Assembly (NCBI GenBank): GCA_002389175.1
Contig: DGNZ01000354.1
Coordinates: 1-7,169, forward strand
Direction: 5' to 3'
Source of the DNA: Rhodospirillaceae bacterium UBA4479
GTDB taxonomy: Bacteria; Pseudomonadota; Alphaproteobacteria; Rhodospirillales; Casp-alpha2
Length of the DNA: 7,169 nucleotides
The position numbers and the translations under genes are program-made. Under the pieces are notes generated by a model. The model was not told the origin of the DNA. It did no database searches and was given only the letters and a program-made list of their open reading frames with translations. This document shows, piece by piece, positions 1 through 5,876 of the stretch. The stretch's first letter is position 1. Each line of letters opens with the position of its first letter.

Positions 1-990
1 CACGCCAGCACCCAATTGGCCGAAGTTTCCGGTCAACGCTTGCAAGGCCATGGCAGCACGAATGCCCGATCCGCCGCTGCGGCCGCGTTCGATCCCGTTG
101 CCCACAGACACAGACACGCATTCGGCTGAGCTATACCAGTCTGCCATTTCGGAAAATTGTTCGGCGCTGATGCCGGTCAGTTCGGTCATCGTTGCGATAT
201 CGTATGTGCGCGCTTCGGTCATGTAGGCATCGAAACCCGAAACCCATTCTGCGATGAACGCTTCATCGATGTTGCCGCGACGCTCAAACTCGGCGGCCAA
301 CGCAAGCGCCAGCACCACATCGGTGCCGGGTTCGATCTGTAGGTGCATGTCGGCCTGGGCTGCGATCTTGATCCGCTTGGGGTCGATGACGATCAGCTTG
401 GCACCCTTGGCGCGGGCCTTTTTGATGACGCTGGCCAAGTGTAGATTCGACACTGTGACGTTGTTGCCCCAGACCACAATCAGATCGGCATGCTCGGCCT
501 GCTCCGGTGACATGCCGGGGGCTGGGCCAAACAGACTGGTATAGGCCGAGCCCCGAACTCCACCGCAAAGTGGCCCACGGTTAAGGAGCGTCGCGCCCAT
601 TTTGTGAAAGAACCGACGATCCATAGACCCACCCGCCAATTCGCCGTGCGGTCCTGCATAGTTGAAGGGCAAGACCGATTGCGGGCCATGGCGTTCGATG
701 GCGGTCGACAATCCGGCGTGAACCAGATCAAGCGCTTCATCCCATGTGATTTGAGCGAATTGATCACTGCCACGCGGTCCAACGCGTTTCAGCGGGTGCG
801 TCAGGCGATTGGCCCCATGTACGAATTCCGGGTATGAGGTTTTGACCTTGTTGCATATGGTACCCGCCGTGTAGGGGTTGGCGCGCGAGCCTTTGACCGA
901 GACGATTTTGTCGTTCTCGACTTCGACGCTCAGGCTGCAGGTATCGGGGCAATCGAGCGGGCAAACGCTGGGCTTGGTTTGGACAGTCAT
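1..990 (-). CDS. Molybdopterin-dependent oxidoreductase (bis-MGD family), N-terminal 330 residues, runs off the window
   Basis: I read 330 uninterrupted codons leftward from the ATG at 990 to position 1, so the C-terminus lies outside. The start begins MTVQTKPSVCPLDCPDTC. Cys10, Cys14, Cys18 and Cys46 (C-x3-C-x3-C-x27-C) form the N-terminal [4Fe-4S] motif of the formate dehydrogenase/DMSO reductase superfamily, and CNK (46-48) follows the usual cluster-adjacent lysine pattern. The molybdopterin domain follows, with LIVVWGNNVTVSNLH and LIVIDPKR typical of the cofactor-binding Rossmann-like part. Cys142 in PLCGGVRG is at about the place of the Mo ligand, which is an inference. There is no twin-arginine signal, so a cytoplasmic enzyme is likely. 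An AAGGA ribosome site 7 nt upstream supports the start. It is divergent from leuA. Family confidence is high; the substrate cannot be told from this half. Confidence 0.93.
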   Translation of the reverse strand, partial: MTVQTKPSVCPLDCPDTCSLSVEVENDKIVSVKGSRANPYTAGTICNKVKTSYPEFVHGANRLTHPLKRVGPRGSDQFAQITWDEALDLVHAGLSTAIERHGPQSVLPFNYAGPHGELAGGSMDRRFFHKMGATLLNRGPLCGGVRGSAYTSLFGPAPGMSPEQAEHADLIVVWGNNVTVSNLHLASVIKKARAKGAKLIVIDPKRIKIAAQADMHLQIEPGTDVVLALALAAEFERRGNIDEAFIAEWVSGFDAYMTEARTYDIATMTELTGISAEQFSEMADWYSSAECVSVSVGNGIERGRSGGSGIRAAMALQALTGNFGQLGAGV

Positions 991-997
991 GGTTTGA

Positions 998-1002
998 TCC
1001 TT
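998..1002 (-). promoter_or_regulatory. Ribosome binding site of the molybdopterin oxidoreductase
   Basis: On the minus strand this is AAGGA, ending 7 nt before the ATG at 990. It fixes that ATG as the start. The iron-sulfur cysteine motif begins only nine codons later, so a later start would lose the cluster. Confidence 0.7.
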
Positions 1003-1106
1003 AAATTCATCGATATTGGATTGGTTCTATTGAATGCGGTAAATGCGATCAATGACAGAACCATTTTGAAAATTGTGTGCTGACCATTTGGCGCAAGACC
1101 AAATAC

Positions 1107-1180
1107 TGTCATCCCGGCGAACGCCGGAACCCAGTTTTACCCGCTCCTTGCCTGGGTCCCGGATCAAGTCCGGGATGACA
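1107..1180. repeat. REP-like intergenic palindrome, copy 1
   Basis: The outer arms TGTCATCCCGG (1107-1117) and CCGGGATGACA (1170-1180) are perfect inverse complements. Inside are two nested hairpins: CCGGCG/CGCCGG (1114-1127, AA loop) and TCCCGGA/TCCGGGA (1157-1175), plus ACCCAG/CTGGGT (1129-1134 with 1152-1157). Repeats of the GTCATCCCGG...CCGGGATGAC type are common and dispersed in alphaproteobacterial genomes. The element could fold in RNA or cruciform DNA, and it sits in the divergent gap. The minus-strand ORF at 1027-1233 is just a translation of these repeats and is not a gene. Confidence 0.85.
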
Positions 1181-1200
1181 ATGTATGTAATGAATTGAGA

Positions 1201-1264
1201 TCCCGGCTTTGACCTTCGGTCCGCTTCGCGCACGCCGGGATGACAAAGTTATGTAATCAATCGA
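1201..1264. repeat. REP-like intergenic palindrome, diverged copy 2
   Basis: The arms TCCCGGC (1201-1207) and GCCGGGA (1234-1240) form a shorter version of the neighbouring element. The tails after GGGATGACA also match: GTATGTAATGAATTGA behind copy 1 resembles GTTATGTAATCAATCGA behind this copy. The two are therefore related as whole units and not only through the palindrome. The element ends about 20 bp before the leuA leader promoter. Confidence 0.65.
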
Positions 1265-1282
1265 CGTGACGGCTTACTCCAC

Positions 1283-1311
1283 TTGACCGCAACCGCATCC
1301 CGGCGTAATTT
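1283..1311 (+). promoter_or_regulatory. Predicted sigma70-type promoter for the leu leader and leuA
   Basis: A TTGACC -35 box (1283-1288), a 17-nt spacer and a TAATTT -10 box (1306-1311) make a near-consensus housekeeping promoter. The usual start-site distance puts the first transcribed base at about 1317-1319, right on the ATG at 1318. The first leader ORF would thus be translated from a leaderless transcript. No other promoter of similar quality was seen between here and leuA. Confidence 0.65.
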
Positions 1312-1317
1312 CTGATC

Positions 1318-1374
1318 ATGATGTTGAACGCAACCAAAGCACTCGACCTACTTCTTATCTGCCCGGGGTCCTAA
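1318..1374 (+). CDS. Leucine-rich leader peptide of the leuA attenuator (18 aa)
   Basis: The ORF reads MMLNATKALDLLLICPGS. It is too short for routine gene calling, but its position and content are telling. Codons 9, 11, 12 and 13 are CTC, CTA, CTT and CTT, all leucine, giving a cluster of four leucines within five codons. In leuA, 37 of 38 leucines are CTG or TTG and none is CTT or CTA, so these codons should be read slowly when leucyl-tRNA is short. It has no Shine-Dalgarno, but the predicted transcript begins at its ATG, as is known for leaderless trpL of Sinorhizobium meliloti. The peptide probably has no role beyond being translated, and its codons 7-9 form the 5' arm of the terminator. 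Calling it a leucine leader is inference from codons and context. Confidence 0.7.
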   Translation: MMLNATKALDLLLICPGS

Positions 1375-1402
1375 GGGGACGTCGGGTCACGCGTGCTTTT
1401 TT
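1336..1402 (+). terminator. Attenuator terminator of the leu leader, with nested hairpin
   Basis: AAAGCAC (1336-1342) pairs with GTGCTTT (1393-1399), and GACC (1345-1348) with GGTC (1385-1388). A T6 run (1397-1402) follows. Nested inside is a hairpin at 1362-1386, with GTCC/GGAC closing a TAAGG loop that contains the leader stop codon and CCCG/CGGG below it. The 5' arm of the long pairing overlaps the first leucine codon. A ribosome stalled on the leucine codons would cover that arm and prevent termination, whereas completed translation would free it. This fits leucine attenuation. The pairing was found by eye and has no energy calculation behind it. Confidence 0.6.
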
Positions 1403-1432
1403 CGGTTTCGTTTTCTCTGAGTGAGAGACATC

Positions 1433-1516
1433 ATGACTTCCAAGAATTTTAATATGAATAATATCACCTTCGCATCTGACGCGCTTCTTCGTCGACTTAT
1501 CGGCAGTCGCCGGTAA
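1433..1516 (+). CDS. Second leucine-containing small ORF upstream of leuA (27 aa)
   Basis: The ORF starts MTSKNFNMNN and ends DALLRRLIGSRR. It lies between the attenuator T-tract and leuA. GAGAGA (1423-1428), 4 nt before the ATG, is a possible ribosome site. Its leucine codons are CTT, CTT and CTT (1484-1498), again a codon absent from leuA. The last codons form the left arm of a strong hairpin, and the stop codon opens the loop. It may be a second tier of translational or transcriptional control, or a leader used by transcripts from another promoter. I do not recognise the peptide, and a chance ORF is possible. Confidence 0.45.
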   Translation: MTSKNFNMNNITFASDALLRRLIGSRR

Positions 1517-1558
1517 TCTGCGGCCCGCCGGTGGCTGTCATTCGCGCCGTTTTCGCGA
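1502..1558 (+). promoter_or_regulatory. Leader hairpins downstream of the second small ORF
   Basis: GGCAGTCGCCGG (1502-1513) pairs over its whole length with CCGGTGGCTGTC (1528-1539), 12 pairs including three G-U, around a 14-nt loop that begins with the TAA stop of the small ORF. A short stem TCGCG/CGCGA (1542-1558) follows, then TTTCAATTTTT. The first hairpin could be the anti-terminator or pause hairpin and the second a weak terminator. They do not overlap, so a simple mutually exclusive switch is not evident. Confidence 0.5.
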
Positions 1559-1611
1559 TTTCAATTTTTACACGACATTAAGTCCCCCCTGAGAGAATAC
1601 AGGAAGAGGGC

Positions 1612-1617
1612 AAGGAG
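1612..1617 (+). promoter_or_regulatory. Ribosome binding site of leuA
   Basis: AAGGAG lies 7 nt before the ATG at 1625, close to the ideal, and supports that start over the in-frame ATG five codons later. Confidence 0.8.
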
Positions 1618-1624
1618 AACGAAG

Positions 1625-3310
1625 ATGACGACCCAAAAAATGAACCCCGGTAATAAATATGTGGCGTTCGCGCCGATTGATTTGCCCGACCGCCAATGGC
1701 CAAGTCGCGTGATTACCGAAGCCCCAATTTGGTGTTCGGTGGATTTGCGCGATGGTAATCAGGCGCTGATCGAACCGATGGGGCCCGAGCGCAAACTGCG
1801 CATGTTTAAAAAGCTGGTCGAGATCGGTTTTAAAGAAATCGAAGTGGGCTTCCCAGCCGCATCCCAGACTGATTTTGATTTTGTCCGCCAGTTGATCGAA
1901 GAAGACCTGATCCCCGATGATGTCGCGATCCAGGTGCTGACCCAATCGCGCGCACCGTTGATCGAACGGACGTATGAATCCATTGCGGGCGCTAAAAAAG
2001 CCATCGTGCATTTGTATAATTCGACGTCGACCACGCAACGCCGTGTTGTCTTTAATTCCGACATGGCGGGGATCGTTAAAATCGCGACCGAAGGTGCAGA
2101 GCTGGTCAAGAAACTGGCTGACCAGGTAACAGACGGGGATATCTATTTCGAATACTCACCCGAGAGCTTTACGGGTACCGAGTTGGAATTCGCCAAGGAA
2201 ATCTGCGACGAGGTGATGAACGTCCTGGAGCCAACACCGGATCACAAGGTGATCATCAATCTGCCTGCGACCGTTGAGATGGCATCGCCCAATATCTATG
2301 CCGATCAAATTGAGTGGATGCACCGTCATCTGAATCGCCGGGATTCCATCGTCTTGAGCCTGCACCCCCACAATGATCGCGGCACGGGCGTTGCCGCTGC
2401 CGAATTGGGTGTGATGGCCGGCGCTGACCGGATCGAAGGCACGTTGTTCGGTAATGGCGAGCGCACGGGCAACGTCGATGTCGTGACCCTGGCGTTGAAC
2501 ATGTTCACCCAAGGTGTCGAACCAGATTTGGACTTTTCCGATATTAACGAAGTCATGCGCGTTGCCGAATACTGCAACCAATTGCCCGTGCATCCGCGTC
2601 ACCCGTATGTCGGTGATCTGGTGTTCACGGCGTTTTCCGGATCGCACCAGGATGCGATCAAAAAGGGCCTGACTGCGCTGAAAGCATCGAATACAGAAAA
2701 TTGGGATGTGCCATATCTGCCGATTGATCCGAATGATGTCGGCCGCAGCTACGAAGCGGTCATCCGTATCAATTCGCAGTCGGGCAAAGGCGGTGTCGCC
2801 TATGTGATGGAAACCGATTACGGGTTCGAAATGCCGCGCAAGCTGCAGATCGAATTCTCAGGCGTCGTCCAAGAGCATGCAGACGATACGGGTAAGGAAC
2901 TGTCATCACGCGAAATCTTTGAGATTTTCGAAACCGTTTATTTGGAACAACCCAAGGGGCGCTTCCAGTTCGTCGATCATCGCTCGGTCCCTGATACCCA
3001 CGCATCGGAAGTCCGCGATATGACGGCGAATATTTTTGATAACGGCAAGGAAATCGTTCTCAAGGGCAAAGGCACGGGACCGATTGATGCGTTTCTGACA
3101 TCGCTGAATGCGCACATCTTGGAAGATTTCAAAGTTGTGGGTTATCACGAACATGCGCTGGGTCATGGTGCCAGCACGGATGCTATTGCCTATGTTGAGA
3201 TGGCGCGCGAAGACGGCACCCACATTTTCGGTGTCGGTCGCCATGCCAACATCACCAAGGCATCGCTGACCGCTGTCGTAAGTGCGGTCAACCGCGCGTT
3301 GGCAAAGTAA
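1625..3310 (+). CDS. leuA: 2-isopropylmalate synthase, class 2 (561 aa)
   Basis: This enzyme condenses acetyl-CoA with 2-oxoisovalerate to 2-isopropylmalate, the committed cytosolic step of leucine synthesis. The HMGL-like TIM barrel carries the catalytic/metal motif LRDGNQ (41-46, Arg42 and Asp43), the metal-binding HPHNDRG (247-253) and GNGERTGNVD (276-285). HQDAIKKG (341-348) and SGKGGVAYV (386-394) belong to the following region, and the last ~120 residues form the regulatory LeuA dimer domain that binds leucine in this family. Starting residues such as KYVAFAPIDLPDRQWPS and the length of about 560 aa mark the yeast-like class 2 enzyme, not the ~510-aa E. coli type. The gene is complete and its key residues are present. 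It is preceded by a leucine leader region, so attenuation is expected on top of allosteric inhibition by leucine. It appears monocistronic, with a large palindrome right behind it. Confidence 0.97.
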   Translation: MTTQKMNPGNKYVAFAPIDLPDRQWPSRVITEAPIWCSVDLRDGNQALIEPMGPERKLRMFKKLVEIGFKEIEVGFPAASQTDFDFVRQLIEEDLIPDDVAIQVLTQSRAPLIERTYESIAGAKKAIVHLYNSTSTTQRRVVFNSDMAGIVKIATEGAELVKKLADQVTDGDIYFEYSPESFTGTELEFAKEICDEVMNVLEPTPDHKVIINLPATVEMASPNIYADQIEWMHRHLNRRDSIVLSLHPHNDRGTGVAAAELGVMAGADRIEGTLFGNGERTGNVDVVTLALNMFTQGVEPDLDFSDINEVMRVAEYCNQLPVHPRHPYVGDLVFTAFSGSHQDAIKKGLTALKASNTENWDVPYLPIDPNDVGRSYEAVIRINSQSGKGGVAYVMETDYGFEMPRKLQIEFSGVVQEHADDTGKELSSREIFEIFETVYLEQPKGRFQFVDHRSVPDTHASEVRDMTANIFDNGKEIVLKGKGTGPIDAFLTSLNAHILEDFKVVGYHEHALGHGASTDAIAYVEMAREDGTHIFGVGRHANITKASLTAVVSAVNRALAK

Positions 3311-3317
3311 AAGCAAG

Positions 3318-3424
3318 CCCCCTCACCTAACCTCTCCCCCCAAGGGGGGAGAGGGATAAGATCGAGTCACGTGAATACAGGGTCACTCTCCCCTAAGGAG
3401 TGGGGGAGAGGACAGGTGAGGGGG
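3318..3424. repeat. Composite intergenic palindrome behind leuA
   Basis: The outer arms CCCCCTCACCT (3318-3328) and AGGTGAGGGGG (3414-3424) are exact inverse complements. Inside are CCTCTCCCCCC/GGGGGGAGAGG (3331-3354, AA between the arms) and CTCTCCCC/GGGGAGAG (3386-3393 with 3403-3410). Palindromes of this C-rich, CCTCTCCCC-like kind are dispersed in many proteobacterial genomes. As the first strong structure after the leuA stop it could protect the 3' end or help stop transcription, but no T-tract follows, so a classical intrinsic terminator is not supported. Confidence 0.8.
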
Positions 3425-3427
3425 GCG

Positions 3428-3455
3428 CTACCCGATCAACCCACCATCATCTCGC
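3428..3455. repeat. Left copy of a 28-bp direct repeat flanking the polysaccharide block
   Basis: This stretch matches 7142-7169 in the same orientation at 27 of 28 positions, with the core GATCAACCCACCATCATCTC. The match reaches a little further left if one base is gapped (GGCG before CTA). The right copy may continue beyond the window. It starts three bases after the composite palindrome. On the minus strand it reads as RDDGGLIG followed by TAG. Confidence 0.85.
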
Positions 3456-3487
3456 GTTACAGCAATAATACATGACCGCGGCACCGA
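3428..3487 (-). pseudogene. Possible remnant of the 3' end of a minus-strand gene
   Basis: Read leftward, the last codons give AVTRDDGGLIG and TAG. The same RDDGGLIG-stop occurs at 7142-7168, where the single base difference is synonymous (GGG versus GGA glycine). Upstream the frame is closed by a stop at 3488-3490, so only about 20 codons are open here and the resemblance to the other copy can be tested for only eight residues. I read it as a duplicated gene end left behind by insertion or recombination. The protein is not recognised. Confidence 0.4.
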
Positions 3488-3560
3488 CTAACCGCCGTCG
3501 GGAAAGTGGCTATTCCCGCGTTCGCTAGGCTGACTGATACAGGATGGGATTTGCCTCATC

Positions 3561-3767
3561 ATGCTCAAGTATGAAACCGAACAAGTATTTCTCAATGGGT
3601 ATAAGAAGCTCGCTCTGAAGGATAAAAGTTTACTCCGGCAGAGTCCTCCTCCTTGGTTGACTTCAATAGGTGAACGTAAGACTTTGACTTCACAAGATTT
3701 AGTTATAGTGAGCAATACAAAAATGCCATTGCAAAGTTATCATTCAGAGCCGCATCGCGACCGATAA
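3561..3767 (+). CDS. Small hypothetical ORF (68 aa), doubtful
   Basis: I recognise no family in this 68-residue frame (MLKYETEQVF...). It has no clear ribosome site. It is reported because its TAA stop (3765-3767) abuts the ATG of the SGNH protein directly (TAAATG), and that ATG also lacks a ribosome site, so translational coupling would make sense. Sequence from 3488 to here is otherwise without a recognisable gene. The ORF may be chance or the tail of a gene lost in rearrangement. Confidence 0.25.
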   Translation: MLKYETEQVFLNGYKKLALKDKSLLRQSPPPWLTSIGERKTLTSQDLVIVSNTKMPLQSYHSEPHRDR

Positions 3768-3989
3768 ATGACTCATTTTGTTGGCGCAGTGCGGCTTATT
3801 TTGACGGTCGGTTTTGTCCTGCTTATTGGCGAGGCCACCATTCGTGTGTTCGTGCCGCAGGTTGGCGAAGCGGGAAAGCAAGTTGAAGCGTTGGGTTGGG
3901 CCGACCCTGAATTTCTAGAGTTCTCCCCAAACAGTAATCGCCACCAAGATTGCAAAAAAAGGTCCTTTTTCTTGGGGACTCCTTTTTGA
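3768..3989 (+). pseudogene. N-terminal fragment of an SGNH-hydrolase-like protein (membrane anchor), before the frameshift
   Basis: The 73-residue frame opens with one hydrophobic segment (RLILTVGFVLLIGEATIRVF, residues 9-28), a signal anchor that would place the catalytic domain outside the cytoplasm. EFLEFSPNSNRHQD follows, as found shortly before the catalytic block in such proteins. Within the A7 tract at 3954-3960 the frame goes wrong and ends CKKRSFFLGTPF. One more A would read on as KKKVLFLGDSF into the next entry and give a 439-residue protein. Residues from about 62 on are out-of-frame nonsense. The start is the first ATG after the TAA of the preceding ORF, with no evident ribosome site. 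Confidence 0.65.
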
Positions 3990-5086
3990 AAAGAGGGAGC
4001 ATTTTCCGCACATCTGGAGCGGACGGTAGGTTCCCAACTTTATTTGGCGAGCGACTAAAAGGCACCTGTGTTCAGATTTTTGCCGGGGGTGGCTGGGGCA
4101 CTGACCAAGAAGTTCTCTCATTCATCGCCAGAGGCTTAGAATGGAAACCAGATGTCGTTGTACTCGTTTATACAGCGATTAGCGACAATTCTAACAACAT
4201 GTCGAACTATCCGAATAAGCCGTACTTCCAAATAGGTCCTGATAAATCAATAGAGCTTCGGCGTTTCGACGGGTCGCTTGTTCCTGATATTGATGATTTT
4301 GTCGGACATTATGAAGAACCACCAATCCAATCATATTTGTTGAATTTACTCAAATTTAAGACAAACGAGGAGTGGGAAGACCTAAGGCATGATATTGCGA
4401 CTGCATTACCTGAAAGCGTCAGAAATGTGCTTCGCAGCATGTTCCCATGGGCAGATCGCGAATCCGTGGATGAGGATGGAACGAAAAGGCTAGCTAAAGA
4501 AGGAAGTGTTGATCCACGCTACAAGATATTCCTTCGAAATCTTGATTGGGTGAACCCGGATCGTCGCATTACCTCGATCGCTGAAGATGTTGATCAATTC
4601 GCCGATCTTGTTGATCAACTAACTTGGTCCCCGGAAACTACGGTCAGTCATGTGTCGGCATTTATCAAAGAAGAATTTCCCCTTAGTGCTTATGGGTGGG
4701 AACTCTTAGAGGGAATTCTTGGCGTTTATGCCCAGAAAGCTAAAGAGAAAGATATAGACGTCGTTGTGATGGTGCATCCGGACACACTGGTGCCCGGTGA
4801 TATGCGTTTCATGACGGGCAGCAGCTTCGAAAAAAAATTTAAAACACCGGCAGGTCAGTTTACGTACCGCCCCATGGAACCGGTGGATCGTCTGACTTCA
4901 ATTTCGAATGACCTCGGTATAAAATTCCTGAATCCGAATACGGAATTTTCACGTCGCGTCAAAGACCAAGGCATTGATGAGGATGTCGTTTGGCCAGACA
5001 CTTCTGACATTCATTACGGTGTTGATGCACATAGCATTCTAGCCGACATCCTTGTCGAATATTTCGAACATGAATTCCAATGGTAA
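3950..5086 (+). pseudogene. SGNH/GDSL-type hydrolase or acyltransferase domain, main part after the frameshift
   Basis: This open frame of 378 residues begins at a TTG that is probably not a real start. The frame is open only from 3938, because TAA lies at 3935-3937. VLFLGDSF (5-12) is SGNH block I with the nucleophile Ser11 (Ser72 in the repaired protein). VVVLVYTAISDNSNN lies where block III (usually GND-like) is expected but lacks a plain ND pair. SDIHYGVDAHS gives block V with Asp353 and His355. Such proteins, encoded next to an MBOAT as in alginate-type O-acetylation, move acyl groups onto exported polysaccharide outside the inner membrane. The catalytic Ser and His are present, so the protein would likely work if the frame were restored. 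Translation from the TTG would give a soluble domain without an anchor. Confidence 0.75.
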
Positions 5087-5168
5087 GAAACACTTTGGCA
5101 TCTGCGATGAAATCTGGTGGCCTTTCCTTGCGTACAATTACGGCCCTTAACCGACCTGGACCACGCGC

Positions 5169-5876
5169 ATGATTTTTAACGAACCGGCGTTCTTGTTTCT
5201 GTTTTTGCCGACTGTGATGGCGTTGTTTTTCGCACCTGGTTTGGCGCGGCTAAGGGTCTTCACTCTTATTATTTCGTCACTGGTATTCTATGGGCTTGCT
5301 GGCATCGAGCACGCCATCGTTCTTTGTGCCGATGTGCTGTGGGTATACTTTATTGTCACACGGCCTGGGTTTCGCGGTAATAAAGCCTTGCTGATTGCCG
5401 CGACCATTCCGCCATTGTTTGCGCTCGCATATTATAAGTACTTGGGCTTCATTATCGGTTCGCTCTTTGACTTAACCGATCCTGGGAATCACCAGCAGTT
5501 CAGCTTGTTTCTTGATGTGTTGTTACCTGCAGGAATTTCCTTTTTCACGTTCCAGGTCATTTCGTTTGCAATTGATCGCTATCGCGATGACATCGAAACG
5601 ATGCCATCACTGCCCAACTTTGCCGCGTTTGTGACACTTTTTCCGCAATTGGTGGCGGGTCCTATTCTTCGATTTAGCCAAGTAGAAGATGCTTTGGCAA
5701 AGCTACGCGAATTCAAGCTCAGCAAGCGTCGATTATCGATGGCATGGGGATATATATGCCTGGGCCTTGCCGCCAAAGTTCTGATCGCGGACACGTTGGG
5801 TGGATATTTGGTCGATTATCGAGAAAGCCCAGGTAACCTCTCTCAACTCGCCGGCCTGTACACAATCTTTGCGTAG
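5169..5876 (+). pseudogene. AlgI-like MBOAT O-acyltransferase, truncated to the N-terminal 235 residues
   Basis: The start MIFNEPAFLFLFLPTVMALFF and the motifs LPAGISFFTFQVISFAIDRYR (119-139) and FPQLVAGPI (158-166) are hallmarks of AlgI/PatA-type MBOAT proteins, integral inner-membrane enzymes that pass acetyl groups across the membrane for polysaccharide modification. The usual length is about 450-500 residues. Here the frame ends at TAG (5874-5876) after LAGLYTIFA, where family members continue with a YSFQIYFDFSGYS-like stretch. The WHG-type region with the catalytic histidine is absent and is not found downstream, so the enzyme should be inactive. No strong ribosome site precedes the ATG. 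It lies 82 bp behind the SGNH gene, the normal partner. Confidence 0.85.

Noticed and set aside
254..837. Several open frames on both strands at 157-837 and 764-964.
   Set aside because: They lie inside the 330-codon minus-strand oxidoreductase frame, which has clear family motifs; these are shadows.
1027..1233. A 68-codon minus-strand frame upstream of the oxidoreductase.
   Set aside because: It is largely a translation of the REP-like palindromes (VIPDLIRDPG is a typical product of such repeats).
1318..1624. A T-box or metabolite riboswitch controlling leuA.
   Set aside because: No T-box signature was seen, T-boxes are mainly a Gram-positive feature, and a leucine-codon leader with a terminator explains the region better.
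1568..3316. Long minus-strand frames opposite leuA (up to 163 codons).
   Set aside because: Antisense shadows of a GC-biased gene; no motifs, and leuA is unambiguous.
3331..3360. Intrinsic terminator for leuA.
   Set aside because: The hairpin is strong but is followed by GGATAAGATC without a T-tract; reported as a repeat only.
3311..3560. CRISPR array or tandem repeats.
   Set aside because: The repeats here are inverted arms of a palindrome plus one copy of a two-copy direct repeat; there is no regular repeat-spacer series.
3684..3709. TTGACT (3684-3689) and TATAGT (3704-3709) as a promoter for the SGNH operon.
   Set aside because: The spacer is only 14 nt, too short for a normal sigma70 promoter; the other TTGACT at 3657 has no convincing -10 partner.
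3488..3715. A 75-codon minus-strand frame.
   Set aside because: No recognisable motif or ribosome site, and it overlaps a low-quality frame on the other strand; probably chance.
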